Part shown: positions 17,198-24,967 of the stretch, piece after piece
Position numbering within the stretch: position 1 is the first letter of the stretch
How the letters are laid out: the number at the start of each line of letters is the position of its first letter
Assembly: GCA_021735425.1 (NCBI GenBank)
Contig: JAIPGZ010000009.1
Location: 1 to 44,318, forward strand
DNA length: 44,318 nucleotides
Direction: 5' to 3'
Source of the DNA: Candidatus Altimarinota bacterium
GTDB taxonomy: Bacteria > Patescibacteriota > Gracilibacteria > JAHISY01
Notes under the pieces: generated by a model
Seen by the model: the letters and a program-made list of their open reading frames with translations, nothing else
What the model was told of the DNA's origin: nothing
Database searches by the model: none
Translations under genes and position numbers: made by a program

Positions 17198-18298
17198 CTA
17201 AACTTTTAATGGCATAATAAGGTGCAAATAGTCTTTTTTCTTCGCCGCGCGAATAACTGCCGGAACCATTTTTTCGCCGAGCTCAATTTCCAAATCTTGC
17301 GAGCCGACAGCGGAAAGAGCGTCAAGTAAGTAGTTAGCGTTCAGCGCCACCGCATTTTCGACACCGGCGATTGCGGCAGTAACCTCCGCTTCCTCCTCAC
17401 CAATCTGGGTGGCATCGGAAAGAATTTGGAGTTTTTTGTCAGCGGTAATCAGTAGCTTTACTGAATGGGAGTCTTTGGTAAAAAGATTGACCCGCTTAAC
17501 GGCGTTAGACAATTCCTCATTTTTGACAGAAATTGTTGTGATGTGTTTTTTGGGAATAATTTGTTCGTAGTCTGGGTAACTACCTTCAATCAGCCGCGAC
17601 GCGAGCTCAACATTTTTGTAGAGAAATAAAACCTGATTTGCGGACAAATCGAGGGTGACATTTTCTTTGCCTTTTTCGAGAATCCGGGCGAGCTCGTTCA
17701 CCGTCCGCGCCGGAACAATAATGGATACTTCTTTTTCGGGTGGAGTGACCTGCGGAAGAATTTTTTCGGAAAGTCGGTAAGAGTCGGTCGCTGCTAGACG
17801 AATTTCTTTTTTGTTGGCACGGAGATGGACACCAGCGAGCACCGGACGAACCATGTCGCGCGCCGCCGCGAAGGCAACTTGATTAATCGCCTCGAGCAAG
17901 TCGCCAGCCGACAGCGTAAGAGAAATTTCTTTTTTGACTTGCGGAATGAGAGGAAACTCATCAGCGGAAATACCCTTGATTCGAGTTTTGGACTGCGCCG
18001 CCGCGATTTGTAAATCCAAGCCTTCGGAGTTTTTGAGCTCGACTTTGCCCGAACTGAGCAGAGCGACATAATTGGTGAAAAGCCGCGCGGGGACCGTCAG
18101 GCTGCCTTCGTTTTTAATTTCAGATTTAATCGAAGTGGTAATGGCAATTTCCAAATTCGTCGCCGCGAAAGTCAACTTTTTGTTCTCGGCCTTGAGGAGA
18201 ATGTTATTGAGAACAGGCAGCGTGGAATTGAGGTTCACCGCTTTGGACACAGTCGTCAGGGCCGCGAGTAAATCTTTTTGCTCACAAGTGAGAAGCAT
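17198..18298 (-). CDS. dnaN: DNA polymerase III beta subunit (sliding clamp)
   Basis: 366 aa, the usual length. It starts MLLTCEQKDLLAALTTVSKAVNLNSTLPVLNNILLKAE and includes LTFAATNLEIAI in domain I. Domain II has VRPVLAGVHLRANKKEIRLAATDSYRLSEK, and near the end of domain III are NANYLLDALSAVGSQDLEIELGEK and a terminal HLIMPLKV. Three clamp domains are therefore complete. It tethers the polymerase to DNA. dnaA is not beside it here, which is usual for this group but differs from most bacteria. Promoter TTGTCC-17-TAAAAT upstream, leader of about 20 bases without a Shine-Dalgarno site. Confidence 0.95.
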   Translation of the reverse strand: MLLTCEQKDLLAALTTVSKAVNLNSTLPVLNNILLKAENKKLTFAATNLEIAITTSIKSEIKNEGSLTVPARLFTNYVALLSSGKVELKNSEGLDLQIAAAQSKTRIKGISADEFPLIPQVKKEISLTLSAGDLLEAINQVAFAAARDMVRPVLAGVHLRANKKEIRLAATDSYRLSEKILPQVTPPEKEVSIIVPARTVNELARILEKGKENVTLDLSANQVLFLYKNVELASRLIEGSYPDYEQIIPKKHITTISVKNEELSNAVKRVNLFTKDSHSVKLLITADKKLQILSDATQIGEEEAEVTAAIAGVENAVALNANYLLDALSAVGSQDLEIELGEKMVPAVIRAAKKKDYLHLIMPLKV

Positions 18299-18323
18299 TT
18301 GAGTAAGGTTTTAATTCACTTCG

Positions 18324-18352
18324 ATTTTAGAGTTTTTGCGGGTTGCGGACAA
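18324..18352 (-). promoter_or_regulatory. dnaN promoter
   Basis: Minus strand: TTGTCC (18347-18352), 17 bases, TAAAAT (18324-18329). It overlaps the divergent promoter of the lipoprotein gene, so the two may compete. Confidence 0.6.
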
Positions 18353-18364
18353 CTCATTTAAAAT
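18336..18364 (+). promoter_or_regulatory. Lipoprotein promoter, leaderless
   Basis: TTGCGG (18336-18341), 17 bases, TAAAAT (18359-18364), then 6 bases to ATG at 18371. It overlaps the dnaN promoter on the other strand. Confidence 0.65.
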
Positions 18365-18370
18365 CGTCGT

Positions 18371-18841
18371 ATGAATACAAAATTAATTTCTGTCCTGCTC
18401 GCAACCGGAATTTTGTTCGGCTGTCAGACTGTCGACACGGTAATCACCGATGCACAAAAACTACAGGCAAGTGTGTTGAAGAAGGTAGTCGAAGTCCGTA
18501 GCGGCATTGATAATGTCGTCACCGATGCAAAAGACGCTTACGCCGCGCTTTTAGAAAAAAAGCAGCAGCTCGAAGAACTGGTCGCGCAGATTAATGAGGC
18601 AGTCGACAGCGTGAATAAATTGCTCGGAAAGGAAAATTCCGCCGAGACAACTCAAGATTTACAAATCACGATTGACGAACTGCGGAATGCCTTGAACCAA
18701 GCAGAGACCACCCTAAATGAAGTAGGTGCAGCGGAAGCACAATTGGTAGAAGCAGAAAATCAGGTCGAAACTCCAAGCGTCGAGGAAACCCCAGCGAGCG
18801 AAGAAGCCACGGCAAGCAATAATCCAACCGAGACTGAATAG
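18371..18841 (+). CDS. Putative coiled-coil lipoprotein
   Basis: 156 aa. MNTKLISVLLATGILFGCQT is a lipoprotein signal with lipobox LFGC, predicting lipidation at Cys18. The rest is one long helical coiled coil (KVVEVRSGIDNVVTDAKDAYAALLEKKQQLEELVAQINEAV, in parts), ending in a Glu/Thr/Ser-rich disordered tail. No enzymatic motif. It resembles small envelope lipoproteins in layout only. It lies upstream of dapA (22-base gap) and is divergent from dnaN. Confidence 0.75.
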   Translation: MNTKLISVLLATGILFGCQTVDTVITDAQKLQASVLKKVVEVRSGIDNVVTDAKDAYAALLEKKQQLEELVAQINEAVDSVNKLLGKENSAETTQDLQITIDELRNALNQAETTLNEVGAAEAQLVEAENQVETPSVEETPASEEATASNNPTETE

Positions 18842-18863
18842 GCTTAATTTTTAATTTTTTAAA

Positions 18864-19745
18864 ATGCCCCAACTGAAAGGCAGTTTTGTCGCCCTCATCA
18901 CCCCGTTTAATCCACAAACCCTCGAATTAGATGAAGCGAAACTGCGCGAACTAGTAAATTTTCAAATCGAGTCTGGAACAGATGGAATCGTCGCGGTCGG
19001 GACGACCGGCGAATCAGCGACTGTCTCCAAGACCGAGCACCGTCAGATTTTGGAAATTGTGATTGACGAGACAAAAGGCCGCGTACCAATCATCGCCGGG
19101 ACCGGCTCAAATGCGACTCGTGAAGCAGTCAGTCTGACAGAATTCGCGAAAGCGAAAGGCGCTGATTTTGGTTTGGCGATTTCGCCTTATTACAATAAAC
19201 CAACACAGGATGGCATCATCGCCCATTATTCGAAAATCGCGGAAGTCGGTCTACCGACGATCCTTTACAATGTCCCGAGCCGGACCGGTCGAAATGTCGA
19301 AGCAGCGACCACGCTGGAACTGTCGAAAAATCCGAATCTAATCGGGGTGAAAGAAGCGAGCGGCGATTTGGAGCAAATCCGGGAAATTTGCGAAAAGAAG
19401 CCAGCGGATTTCGCAGTCATCTCGGGCGAGGATTCGCAAACTTTGGAGATTATTAAATTGGGCGGAGCCGGAGCAATCGGCGTGGTGCAAAATGAGATTC
19501 CAGCAGAAATCAAAAAAATGATTGACTTCGCCTTGGCGGGGGAATTTGAAAAAGCAAAGGAGATTAATTCGAAATTTGCCGAGCTGATGGATTTGAATTT
19601 TGTGGACAATAATCCGATTGACGTGAAATGGATTTTGGCGAAAATGGGGCGACTCGATTACGCCGTCCGACTGCCGTTGACTCAGCCGAGCGAAGAGAAT
19701 AAAAAAAAGATTTTGGCGGAATTGCAGAAATTAAAGTTGGCTTAA
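18864..19745 (+). CDS. dapA: 4-hydroxy-tetrahydrodipicolinate synthase
   Basis: 293 aa TIM barrel, the family's normal length. It condenses pyruvate with aspartate semialdehyde in the lysine/diaminopimelate pathway. Motifs: GTTGESAT (46-53), the catalytic Tyr in ILYNVPSRTG (Tyr135) and the Schiff-base Lys in GVKEASGD (Lys163). C-terminal helices are complete. The homologous N-acetylneuraminate lyase and aldolase groups are less likely given the GTTGE and YNVPSRTG motifs. It shares the strand with the lipoprotein and the S41 protease; other dap genes are not in the window. Confidence 0.93.
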   Translation: MPQLKGSFVALITPFNPQTLELDEAKLRELVNFQIESGTDGIVAVGTTGESATVSKTEHRQILEIVIDETKGRVPIIAGTGSNATREAVSLTEFAKAKGADFGLAISPYYNKPTQDGIIAHYSKIAEVGLPTILYNVPSRTGRNVEAATTLELSKNPNLIGVKEASGDLEQIREICEKKPADFAVISGEDSQTLEIIKLGGAGAIGVVQNEIPAEIKKMIDFALAGEFEKAKEINSKFAELMDLNFVDNNPIDVKWILAKMGRLDYAVRLPLTQPSEENKKKILAELQKLKLA

Positions 19746-19799
19746 TCCCGCGGGAAAGCTAAACTCCGTTTCTAATTTTTAGTTTTTTAACTTTTCAAA

Positions 19800-21500
19800 A
19801 TGCAATTTTTTCGTAAACTTTTTCTAACTTTTTTAATTCTCGTCCTCGCGGGGAATTCGACTTTCGCCGTTTTCGCCGATGTGAAAAACGATGAAATTGC
19901 GCCGGAGGTGATTGAGTTTTTACGGGCCAGTGGAATTGGTGAGGCAACAGAAAATTTTTATCCCAAAAGACCAATCTCGCTCGCTGAATTTCTCGCGATG
20001 GGACTCACCGCCGCCGGTATCACAGAGGAAGATTTGACGAAAAATTCGACCAGCCGATTTAGCGATGTGCCAAGTGAAATTTGGTTCGCACCCTTCATCG
20101 CTGAGGCAGAGAAGTTGAACTTGCTGGAAGGTTTCCGAGGAGAGAACTTGTTGCCGAATCGTCCAGTGAATCGCGGCGAGGCTGCCCAGCTCGGCTTGGG
20201 AATCTTCGGGATTGGGGTGCCAGTGAAGTTGTCGGAAGAAGAGTTTGGTTTTCGGGATGTCGGACAAAAACACCGACTCGCCCGCTTTATTTTTCGGGCG
20301 GTGAAAATGGGAGTAATCAACCCCGAGACCGATGATGAATTTGGAGTGACAAGACGGATGAATCGCGCCGAAGCAGCGGAGTTTTTTTATAATCTCGCGA
20401 ATTTTAAGGAGGGCGGCGAAACAACAATTATTATAAACAACGGACTTTCCCAAATCCCCAACTGGCAGCTTTTTGAAACGATTTGGAAAGAAGCAAAAAA
20501 TAAATTTCTTTTTAAGGAAAACTTGAATGATGGAAAAATGTTGAATTCGGCGCTCGCCGGCTTGGTCGACAGTTTGGGCGATCCTTATTCGGAGTTTTAC
20601 ACGCCGGAGCAGACCCAACTTCAGACAAGTAATTTGTCGGGGGAAATTGAAGGCATCGGCGTTTTTATTGAAAAAGATTTGGAAGATCGGGGGCTACTAA
20701 TCGTCGCGCCGATTTTTAGCTCACCAGCCGACCGCGTTGGTTTGCGAGCTGGCGACATCATCACTGCGGTGGACGACAAATCGCTCGTCGGCTTGCCGCT
20801 CGAGGACGCGGCCAATCTAACCCGCGGTCCGTCGGGCACGACAGCGAGATATCGAATTTTGCGGGACGGTCAGAAATTTGTGGTTGAAATTATTCGGGAA
20901 AAAATCAAGATTGATTCGGTTTCGCTTGAGTTTAAAGACAACATCGCAGTTGTCGATTTGAATCAGTTCACCGCGGCGCTACCGGAAGATTTTGCTGAAA
21001 TCACGGAGAAAATTAAGAAGCAGCATCCACGCGGAATAATTCTTGATTTGCGGAATAATGGAGGCGGTTTGGTAAATTCGGCAGTCGACCTACTGGGCTA
21101 TTTTTTGCCGGAAGGCGCGATTGTCGCGTCACAGGAATTTCGAGAGGGACTAGAGAATCGGAATTTAGACTACCGAACGGAACGGAAACCAACACTGCAA
21201 GGTTTTCGAACTTTAGTCTTGGTGAACAAGGGTAGCGCGTCGGCGAGCGAAATCGTCGCGGCAGCACTACAAGATCACAATGTCGCGTCCGTCGTCGGCG
21301 AACAAACTTTTGGGAAGGGGACCGTGCAAGAAATCAGTTTTTTTGAAAACGGCACCGCGTTGAAACTCACCGTCGCCCACTGGCTGTCGCCGAGGAAGCA
21401 ACCCATTCAAGATTTTGGCGTCACCCCGGACTTCGAAGCAGTAGACAACCCCGAAACACCAATGGACGAAGCTCTGAATCGAACGTTGGAGTTATTTTAG
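19800..21500 (+). CDS. SLH-domain C-terminal processing peptidase (S41)
   Basis: 566 aa. Signal peptide (LFLTFLILVLAGNSTFAVFA), then three S-layer homology repeats at about 30-200 (YPKRPISLAEFLAMG; LPNRPVNRGEAAQLGL; FRDV...RRMNRAEAAEFF). A linker and CTP cap follow (GLVDSLGDPYSEFYTPEQ, 254-271), then a PDZ domain (about 280-370, RVGLRAGDIITAVDD). The S41 protease domain has LDLRNNGGG (416-423), GSASASE (478-484, nucleophile Ser) and FGKGTVQ (Lys506, general base). Ser and Lys are both present, so it should be active outside the cell. The SLH part would anchor it to the wall or S-layer. Typical CtpA proteins lack SLH repeats. Confidence 0.9.
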   Translation: MQFFRKLFLTFLILVLAGNSTFAVFADVKNDEIAPEVIEFLRASGIGEATENFYPKRPISLAEFLAMGLTAAGITEEDLTKNSTSRFSDVPSEIWFAPFIAEAEKLNLLEGFRGENLLPNRPVNRGEAAQLGLGIFGIGVPVKLSEEEFGFRDVGQKHRLARFIFRAVKMGVINPETDDEFGVTRRMNRAEAAEFFYNLANFKEGGETTIIINNGLSQIPNWQLFETIWKEAKNKFLFKENLNDGKMLNSALAGLVDSLGDPYSEFYTPEQTQLQTSNLSGEIEGIGVFIEKDLEDRGLLIVAPIFSSPADRVGLRAGDIITAVDDKSLVGLPLEDAANLTRGPSGTTARYRILRDGQKFVVEIIREKIKIDSVSLEFKDNIAVVDLNQFTAALPEDFAEITEKIKKQHPRGIILDLRNNGGGLVNSAVDLLGYFLPEGAIVASQEFREGLENRNLDYRTERKPTLQGFRTLVLVNKGSASASEIVAAALQDHNVASVVGEQTFGKGTVQEISFFENGTALKLTVAHWLSPRKQPIQDFGVTPDFEAVDNPETPMDEALNRTLELF

Positions 21501-21532
21501 TTCCGTAGAAAAATTAATTTTGGGCGGAAGTT

Positions 21533-21667
21533 TAGCTGCTATTTTTTGTAAAAATATTACTTATAAGATCATATTTTTAGACTAAAGATGCTATTTTTGA
21601 TAAATATGTCAGCCATAAATAATCTTTTTATAACTAAAGATATCATTTTCAATAAAAATAGTAGCTA
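21533..21667. repeat. MITE-like element of AT-rich palindromes between convergent genes
   Basis: The 135 bp between two convergent genes are bounded by TAGCTGCTATTTTT (21533-21546) and AAAAATAGTAGCTA (21654-21667), inverted copies matching at 13 of 14 bases. Inside are further imperfect dyads: TATTTTTTGTAAAAATA (21540-21556), TATTTTTAGACTAAAGATG (21572-21590), a 24-bp dyad at 21590-21613, and two weaker ones at about 21622-21665. The core matches the repeats at 3516-3642. No ORF is inside. Confidence 0.55.
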
Positions 21668-21669
21668 TG

Positions 21670-24045
21670 TTAGCGCAAAATCAGGATGGCAATCAGGCTG
21701 CCATCGGACCCCTGTACCAGACCAATCGCCACCCACGACTTATCCGTCGCCGCTAAAATCTCGTCAGTCAAAACTTCAGCAATCTGAGACAAAGCTCCGG
21801 CCGAAGCAATGAAAGTCAGAAAACTGTCGCGCGAACCCGTCGCGCGGATGGAGTTTTCGAGTGAGTCGTCGCCGTAGGCAAAGTCGAGAAAATCCTCAGC
21901 GAGCATTTTGGCGCTCCAAGCTTGCGCCACATTTTCGAGATCGGAGTCAGCTCGCAAGCTCACCAAACCATTGGCTGACCGCAAGGAGTTGATTTCTGCC
22001 AACAGCCTGGATTTGGTCTGCGCCAAATTTTCGGTCGACAGCGGATCGGTCGAAAATTCCTGAACAAAAAGCATCCGACCTTCGGAGTCTTCCGCAATCC
22101 CCAACCCAACCCGCGTCCATTCAGGAGTGAGAATATTGGAAAGATGAGCGGCACTGCGAAGCAGTCCGGCGTGAGCATAGGCAGTCTGATAATCGCGAGC
22201 AAGGTTTTCACCGACAGGCAGAGCCAGTCCGAAAATCTTGCGGCGAGCATCAGGATCGTTGCCCGACAAGTCGACATGACCGAAGAAATTTTTGGCAGCC
22301 ATCTCCTCGGCGTATTTTTGAGCGAATGCGGAAAGCTCGACATCGAGATTAACTTTGGAAAGCTGAAGCTGCGCTCGTGTATCGTTGACCGCCCGCATCC
22401 AAAGTGACTTTTCTCGACTGAGCGAAAATTTGAAATCCTCCTCCCGCGGTTCGCGCAAATCAGCAAAATCTGGCAGTAGTGGAAACTGACCCGGTAAATA
22501 AAGGGGGTGGTTGAGAGCAGCAATACCACTCGTCCCATTAATTTCGAGAATGTAAGTCCCGACTTCAGGCAGCTGTAGGCTGAGGCTGAACTCGGACCCC
22601 GCCGAAATTTTTTCTGAATCTTCAAGAATCGGAATCGTCTCGACCTGACCGCGAGGGGTAATCAAGTAAGCCTCGCTTTCCAAATCGACGAGCGCCGTTC
22701 CGGCGAGAGTAATATTCGGAACGCGCAAGGTTGGAAGATTGGCGAGCGAAATCTTTGTTTGGTTGAATTCTGAGAAATGGTGTTGGGAGAGTTGAATCGT
22801 CGAAACAGGACTAGCAAACCAACCGCTGCGCGGCTCGAAGCTCCAGCCTTTTTCGACGCGCGTACCAAAAACTTGGAGGGTCGCCGCACCACTTGCGAAA
22901 TCCTGGAAGTCAGCAGGGTTTAATTTTAGAGAAGTCTGATTGACCGAAACCAGCTTCTCGAAACGCTGATTGCCTTGGCGAATCACGACTCGAAAAAGAT
23001 TGTTGTTCGCGGGATTCCAAAAAACAGTCGGCTGATTGTCGACAAGTTCGGTCCGCAAATTGATGGGCGGTGTGCCAACAGCAGCTACCGTCGCTGGCTG
23101 ACATTCTCGAGGAACGACCTCAATCGTGGCAGCAGAGTTGCTACTCGCGTCAGAGGGAATCGCGGTGAAATTATAACTGCCAGGAGTAGTAAAACTAACC
23201 GGAATTGTGAAATTTTGATTTTCGACGGAAGCAGTGAAATGAGTCTGATCCTTGGTGGAACGATTTTCGACAATCGCAGAAATATCTTCGACGAAGTGAT
23301 CAACTGTCCCTCGCAAGGCAAAAACCTCGTTTTCATAAAAAATATTGGGCAGCTCTTCGGCCAGCTGAATTGCGCGGAAATAATTCGAGCGAATTGTTTT
23401 GCTGTTTTCGAGAAACTGAGGACAGGTGTTTTCGACTCTAGTCTGGAAACGAAAAACAATTTCGGCGAGCTGTGCCCGAGTCAACGACGTCGCGGGATAA
23501 ATTTTGTTGGCAGAGTCCGGCTCGACAATTTGAAAGGTTTGGGCGTAAAAAAGAAAAGCATTGTACCAAGCTCTTTTTTCAGAGTCAGCAAAAAGTTGGG
23601 CTTCCGTTTCGTAATTTTCGAGTACAACGGAATTAGCGGCAAAAAGCATTTTCAACGCCTCGACGAGATTGACCGTCTGCTCGGGCCGGAAAAATCCGTC
23701 GGGATAGCCGTTGGCGATGCCGCGCGCGTCAGCGGAGAAAACGAAGGGGGCGAACCAAGCCTCCTCCGCCACATCCGGAAAATTGCCGCTGCGACTCGTA
23801 TTCACCGGCAGACCGCTCGCGAGGAGGAGAATTTTGAGTGCCTCGGCGCGATTCACCGGATTCGCTGGACCAAACGAACCGTCGGGGTAGCCGGAAATAA
23901 CTTTTTCTTTTGAAAGAAAATCAATCGCGACGGAGTTGGGATGGTCAACTGGGACATCAGAAAAAACGGCTTGCGCAATCCCGGTCGAGCAGAAAAAAAT
24001 CAGAGCTGCAAAAACTACTTTTCGGAATTTAGTTAAACCTCTCAC
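21670..24045 (-). CDS. SLH-domain surface protein with two CAP (SCP/PR1) domains
   Basis: 791 aa. Start GTG 24045 with signal peptide (VVFAALIFFCSTGIAQAVF). Three SLH repeats follow (FSDVPVDHPNSVAIDFLSKE, ISGYPDGSFGPANPVNRAEA; NGYPDGFFRPEQTVNLVEA; IYPATSLTRAQLAEIVF). Two or three beta-rich Ig-like parts come next, then a CAP domain at about 530-665 with the family's NFFGHVDLSG and GENLARDY segments. A second, degenerate CAP-like domain lies at about 680-790 (EINSLRSANGLVSLRADSDL). CAP domains in bacteria are secreted, and their ligands are mostly unknown. SLH repeats predict wall attachment, as in the neighbouring protease. Confidence 0.85.
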   Translation of the reverse strand: MRGLTKFRKVVFAALIFFCSTGIAQAVFSDVPVDHPNSVAIDFLSKEKVISGYPDGSFGPANPVNRAEALKILLLASGLPVNTSRSGNFPDVAEEAWFAPFVFSADARGIANGYPDGFFRPEQTVNLVEALKMLFAANSVVLENYETEAQLFADSEKRAWYNAFLFYAQTFQIVEPDSANKIYPATSLTRAQLAEIVFRFQTRVENTCPQFLENSKTIRSNYFRAIQLAEELPNIFYENEVFALRGTVDHFVEDISAIVENRSTKDQTHFTASVENQNFTIPVSFTTPGSYNFTAIPSDASSNSAATIEVVPRECQPATVAAVGTPPINLRTELVDNQPTVFWNPANNNLFRVVIRQGNQRFEKLVSVNQTSLKLNPADFQDFASGAATLQVFGTRVEKGWSFEPRSGWFASPVSTIQLSQHHFSEFNQTKISLANLPTLRVPNITLAGTALVDLESEAYLITPRGQVETIPILEDSEKISAGSEFSLSLQLPEVGTYILEINGTSGIAALNHPLYLPGQFPLLPDFADLREPREEDFKFSLSREKSLWMRAVNDTRAQLQLSKVNLDVELSAFAQKYAEEMAAKNFFGHVDLSGNDPDARRKIFGLALPVGENLARDYQTAYAHAGLLRSAAHLSNILTPEWTRVGLGIAEDSEGRMLFVQEFSTDPLSTENLAQTKSRLLAEINSLRSANGLVSLRADSDLENVAQAWSAKMLAEDFLDFAYGDDSLENSIRATGSRDSFLTFIASAGALSQIAEVLTDEILAATDKSWVAIGLVQGSDGSLIAILILR

Positions 24046-24074
24046 CGTTCAATTCTCTCAAATTTAAAGTGTTT

Positions 24075-24335
24075 TTAAAACTTCTTTTGTGAAAAAATCC
24101 ACGGCGGCAATAAAATCGCTAAAAGAAAAAGCCAGCCGTTGTGAAGCGAAATCGCCGCAATGGTCAGAGTGAAAAAGCTGATTGATGCCAAAAGACAATT
24201 ACGCTTCAGCCGCCGAAAAAACGGAAGAGCGAAAAGATTGAATTCGGGTGGTGACGAATTTTTAGGTGGAGATTTTTTTTGCGGAATTTTGCCGACAACT
24301 TCCCCTTCGAGAATGTCGTCTTTTTCAGAATTCAT
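24075..24335 (-). CDS. Small membrane protein, function unknown
   Basis: 86 aa. A charged, proline-rich N-terminus (EKDDILEGEVVGKIPQKKSPP) is followed by two hydrophobic helices (CLLASISFFTLTIAAISL; GWLFLLAILLPPWIF). The ATG overlaps the stop of the methyltransferase gene as ATGA, so it is translationally coupled to it. No motif recognised. Confidence 0.65.
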   Translation of the reverse strand: MNSEKDDILEGEVVGKIPQKKSPPKNSSPPEFNLFALPFFRRLKRNCLLASISFFTLTIAAISLHNGWLFLLAILLPPWIFSQKKF

Positions 24336-24967
24336 TTTTCAGCAAGAACAATTAAATTACGACCGCGGAGAAAATTAGACTTCATGGAGTGCCGCGCGTA
24401 AAAAATTTTAATGTTTTTGAAGCCAGCTGTCGCGAGGAGTTTTTTTAATTCATTTTTGCGAAAGACATAAACTTGCCGAGAACCTTTTCCTGCAAACGGA
24501 ATTTTAAGATTGCGCGAGAACTTTTGGCTAAAGTGAAGCTGCCAAAATCGCGGCTGCCATAAATTCCAAACTGTCAGAAAAATCCGACCACCAGAACGCA
24601 AATTTCGAAGAAGATTTTGGGCAGCCTTTTTTTGTTCGGCGGGACCGTGGAGATGGTGCAAAACAGCGATACAAAAAATCACGTCGGCACAGTTCGGTTT
24701 ATGAAGGTCGAGCAAATTTTGATTTTCAAACTTACGGTCAGGAAAATTTTGACGAGCGAGCACGATTAAATTTTTGGACGAATCGACGCCCAAATAGTCG
24801 CCGGGGAAATTATTTTCCGCGAGCCAAAAATTAAGCCGACCATTACCACATCCAGCATCGAGAATTTTTTGGGCCGACAAAAAACTTTTCGCGAACTCAA
24901 ATTCTCCCCACGAGCTTCGGCGAGCGCGATCCCAGTCTTCCGCGTTAAAATCGTAAAAATTTTTCAT
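24332..24967 (-). CDS. Trm9-like class I SAM-dependent methyltransferase
   Basis: 211 aa from ATG 24967. The N-terminus (MKNFYDFNAEDWDRARRSSWGEF) resembles the Y-x-x-x-A-x-x-(Y/F/W)-x-x-x-R-x-x-x-W start of the Trm9/ABH8 tRNA methyltransferases. Motif I is ILDAGCGNGRL (35-45), with an acidic residue in LGVDSS, HHLHGPAEQ, and LRSGGRIFLTVWNLWQ, which corresponds to the LRPGG-(x)-VWALEQ block of Trm9. Trm9 methylates cm5U34 made by Elongator, and the divergent neighbour here is elp3, which makes this reading likely. A longer open frame to 25039 overlaps elp3 and is less plausible. The start codon overlaps that of elp3. Confidence 0.75.
   Translation of the reverse strand: MKNFYDFNAEDWDRARRSSWGEFEFAKSFLSAQKILDAGCGNGRLNFWLAENNFPGDYLGVDSSKNLIVLARQNFPDRKFENQNLLDLHKPNCADVIFCIAVLHHLHGPAEQKKAAQNLLRNLRSGGRIFLTVWNLWQPRFWQLHFSQKFSRNLKIPFAGKGSRQVYVFRKNELKKLLATAGFKNIKIFYARHSMKSNFLRGRNLIVLAEK

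Noticed and set aside
22975-23913. 312-aa open frame opposite the SLH-CAP gene
   Set aside because: Antisense frame; the minus-strand protein has clear SLH and CAP motifs and this one has none.
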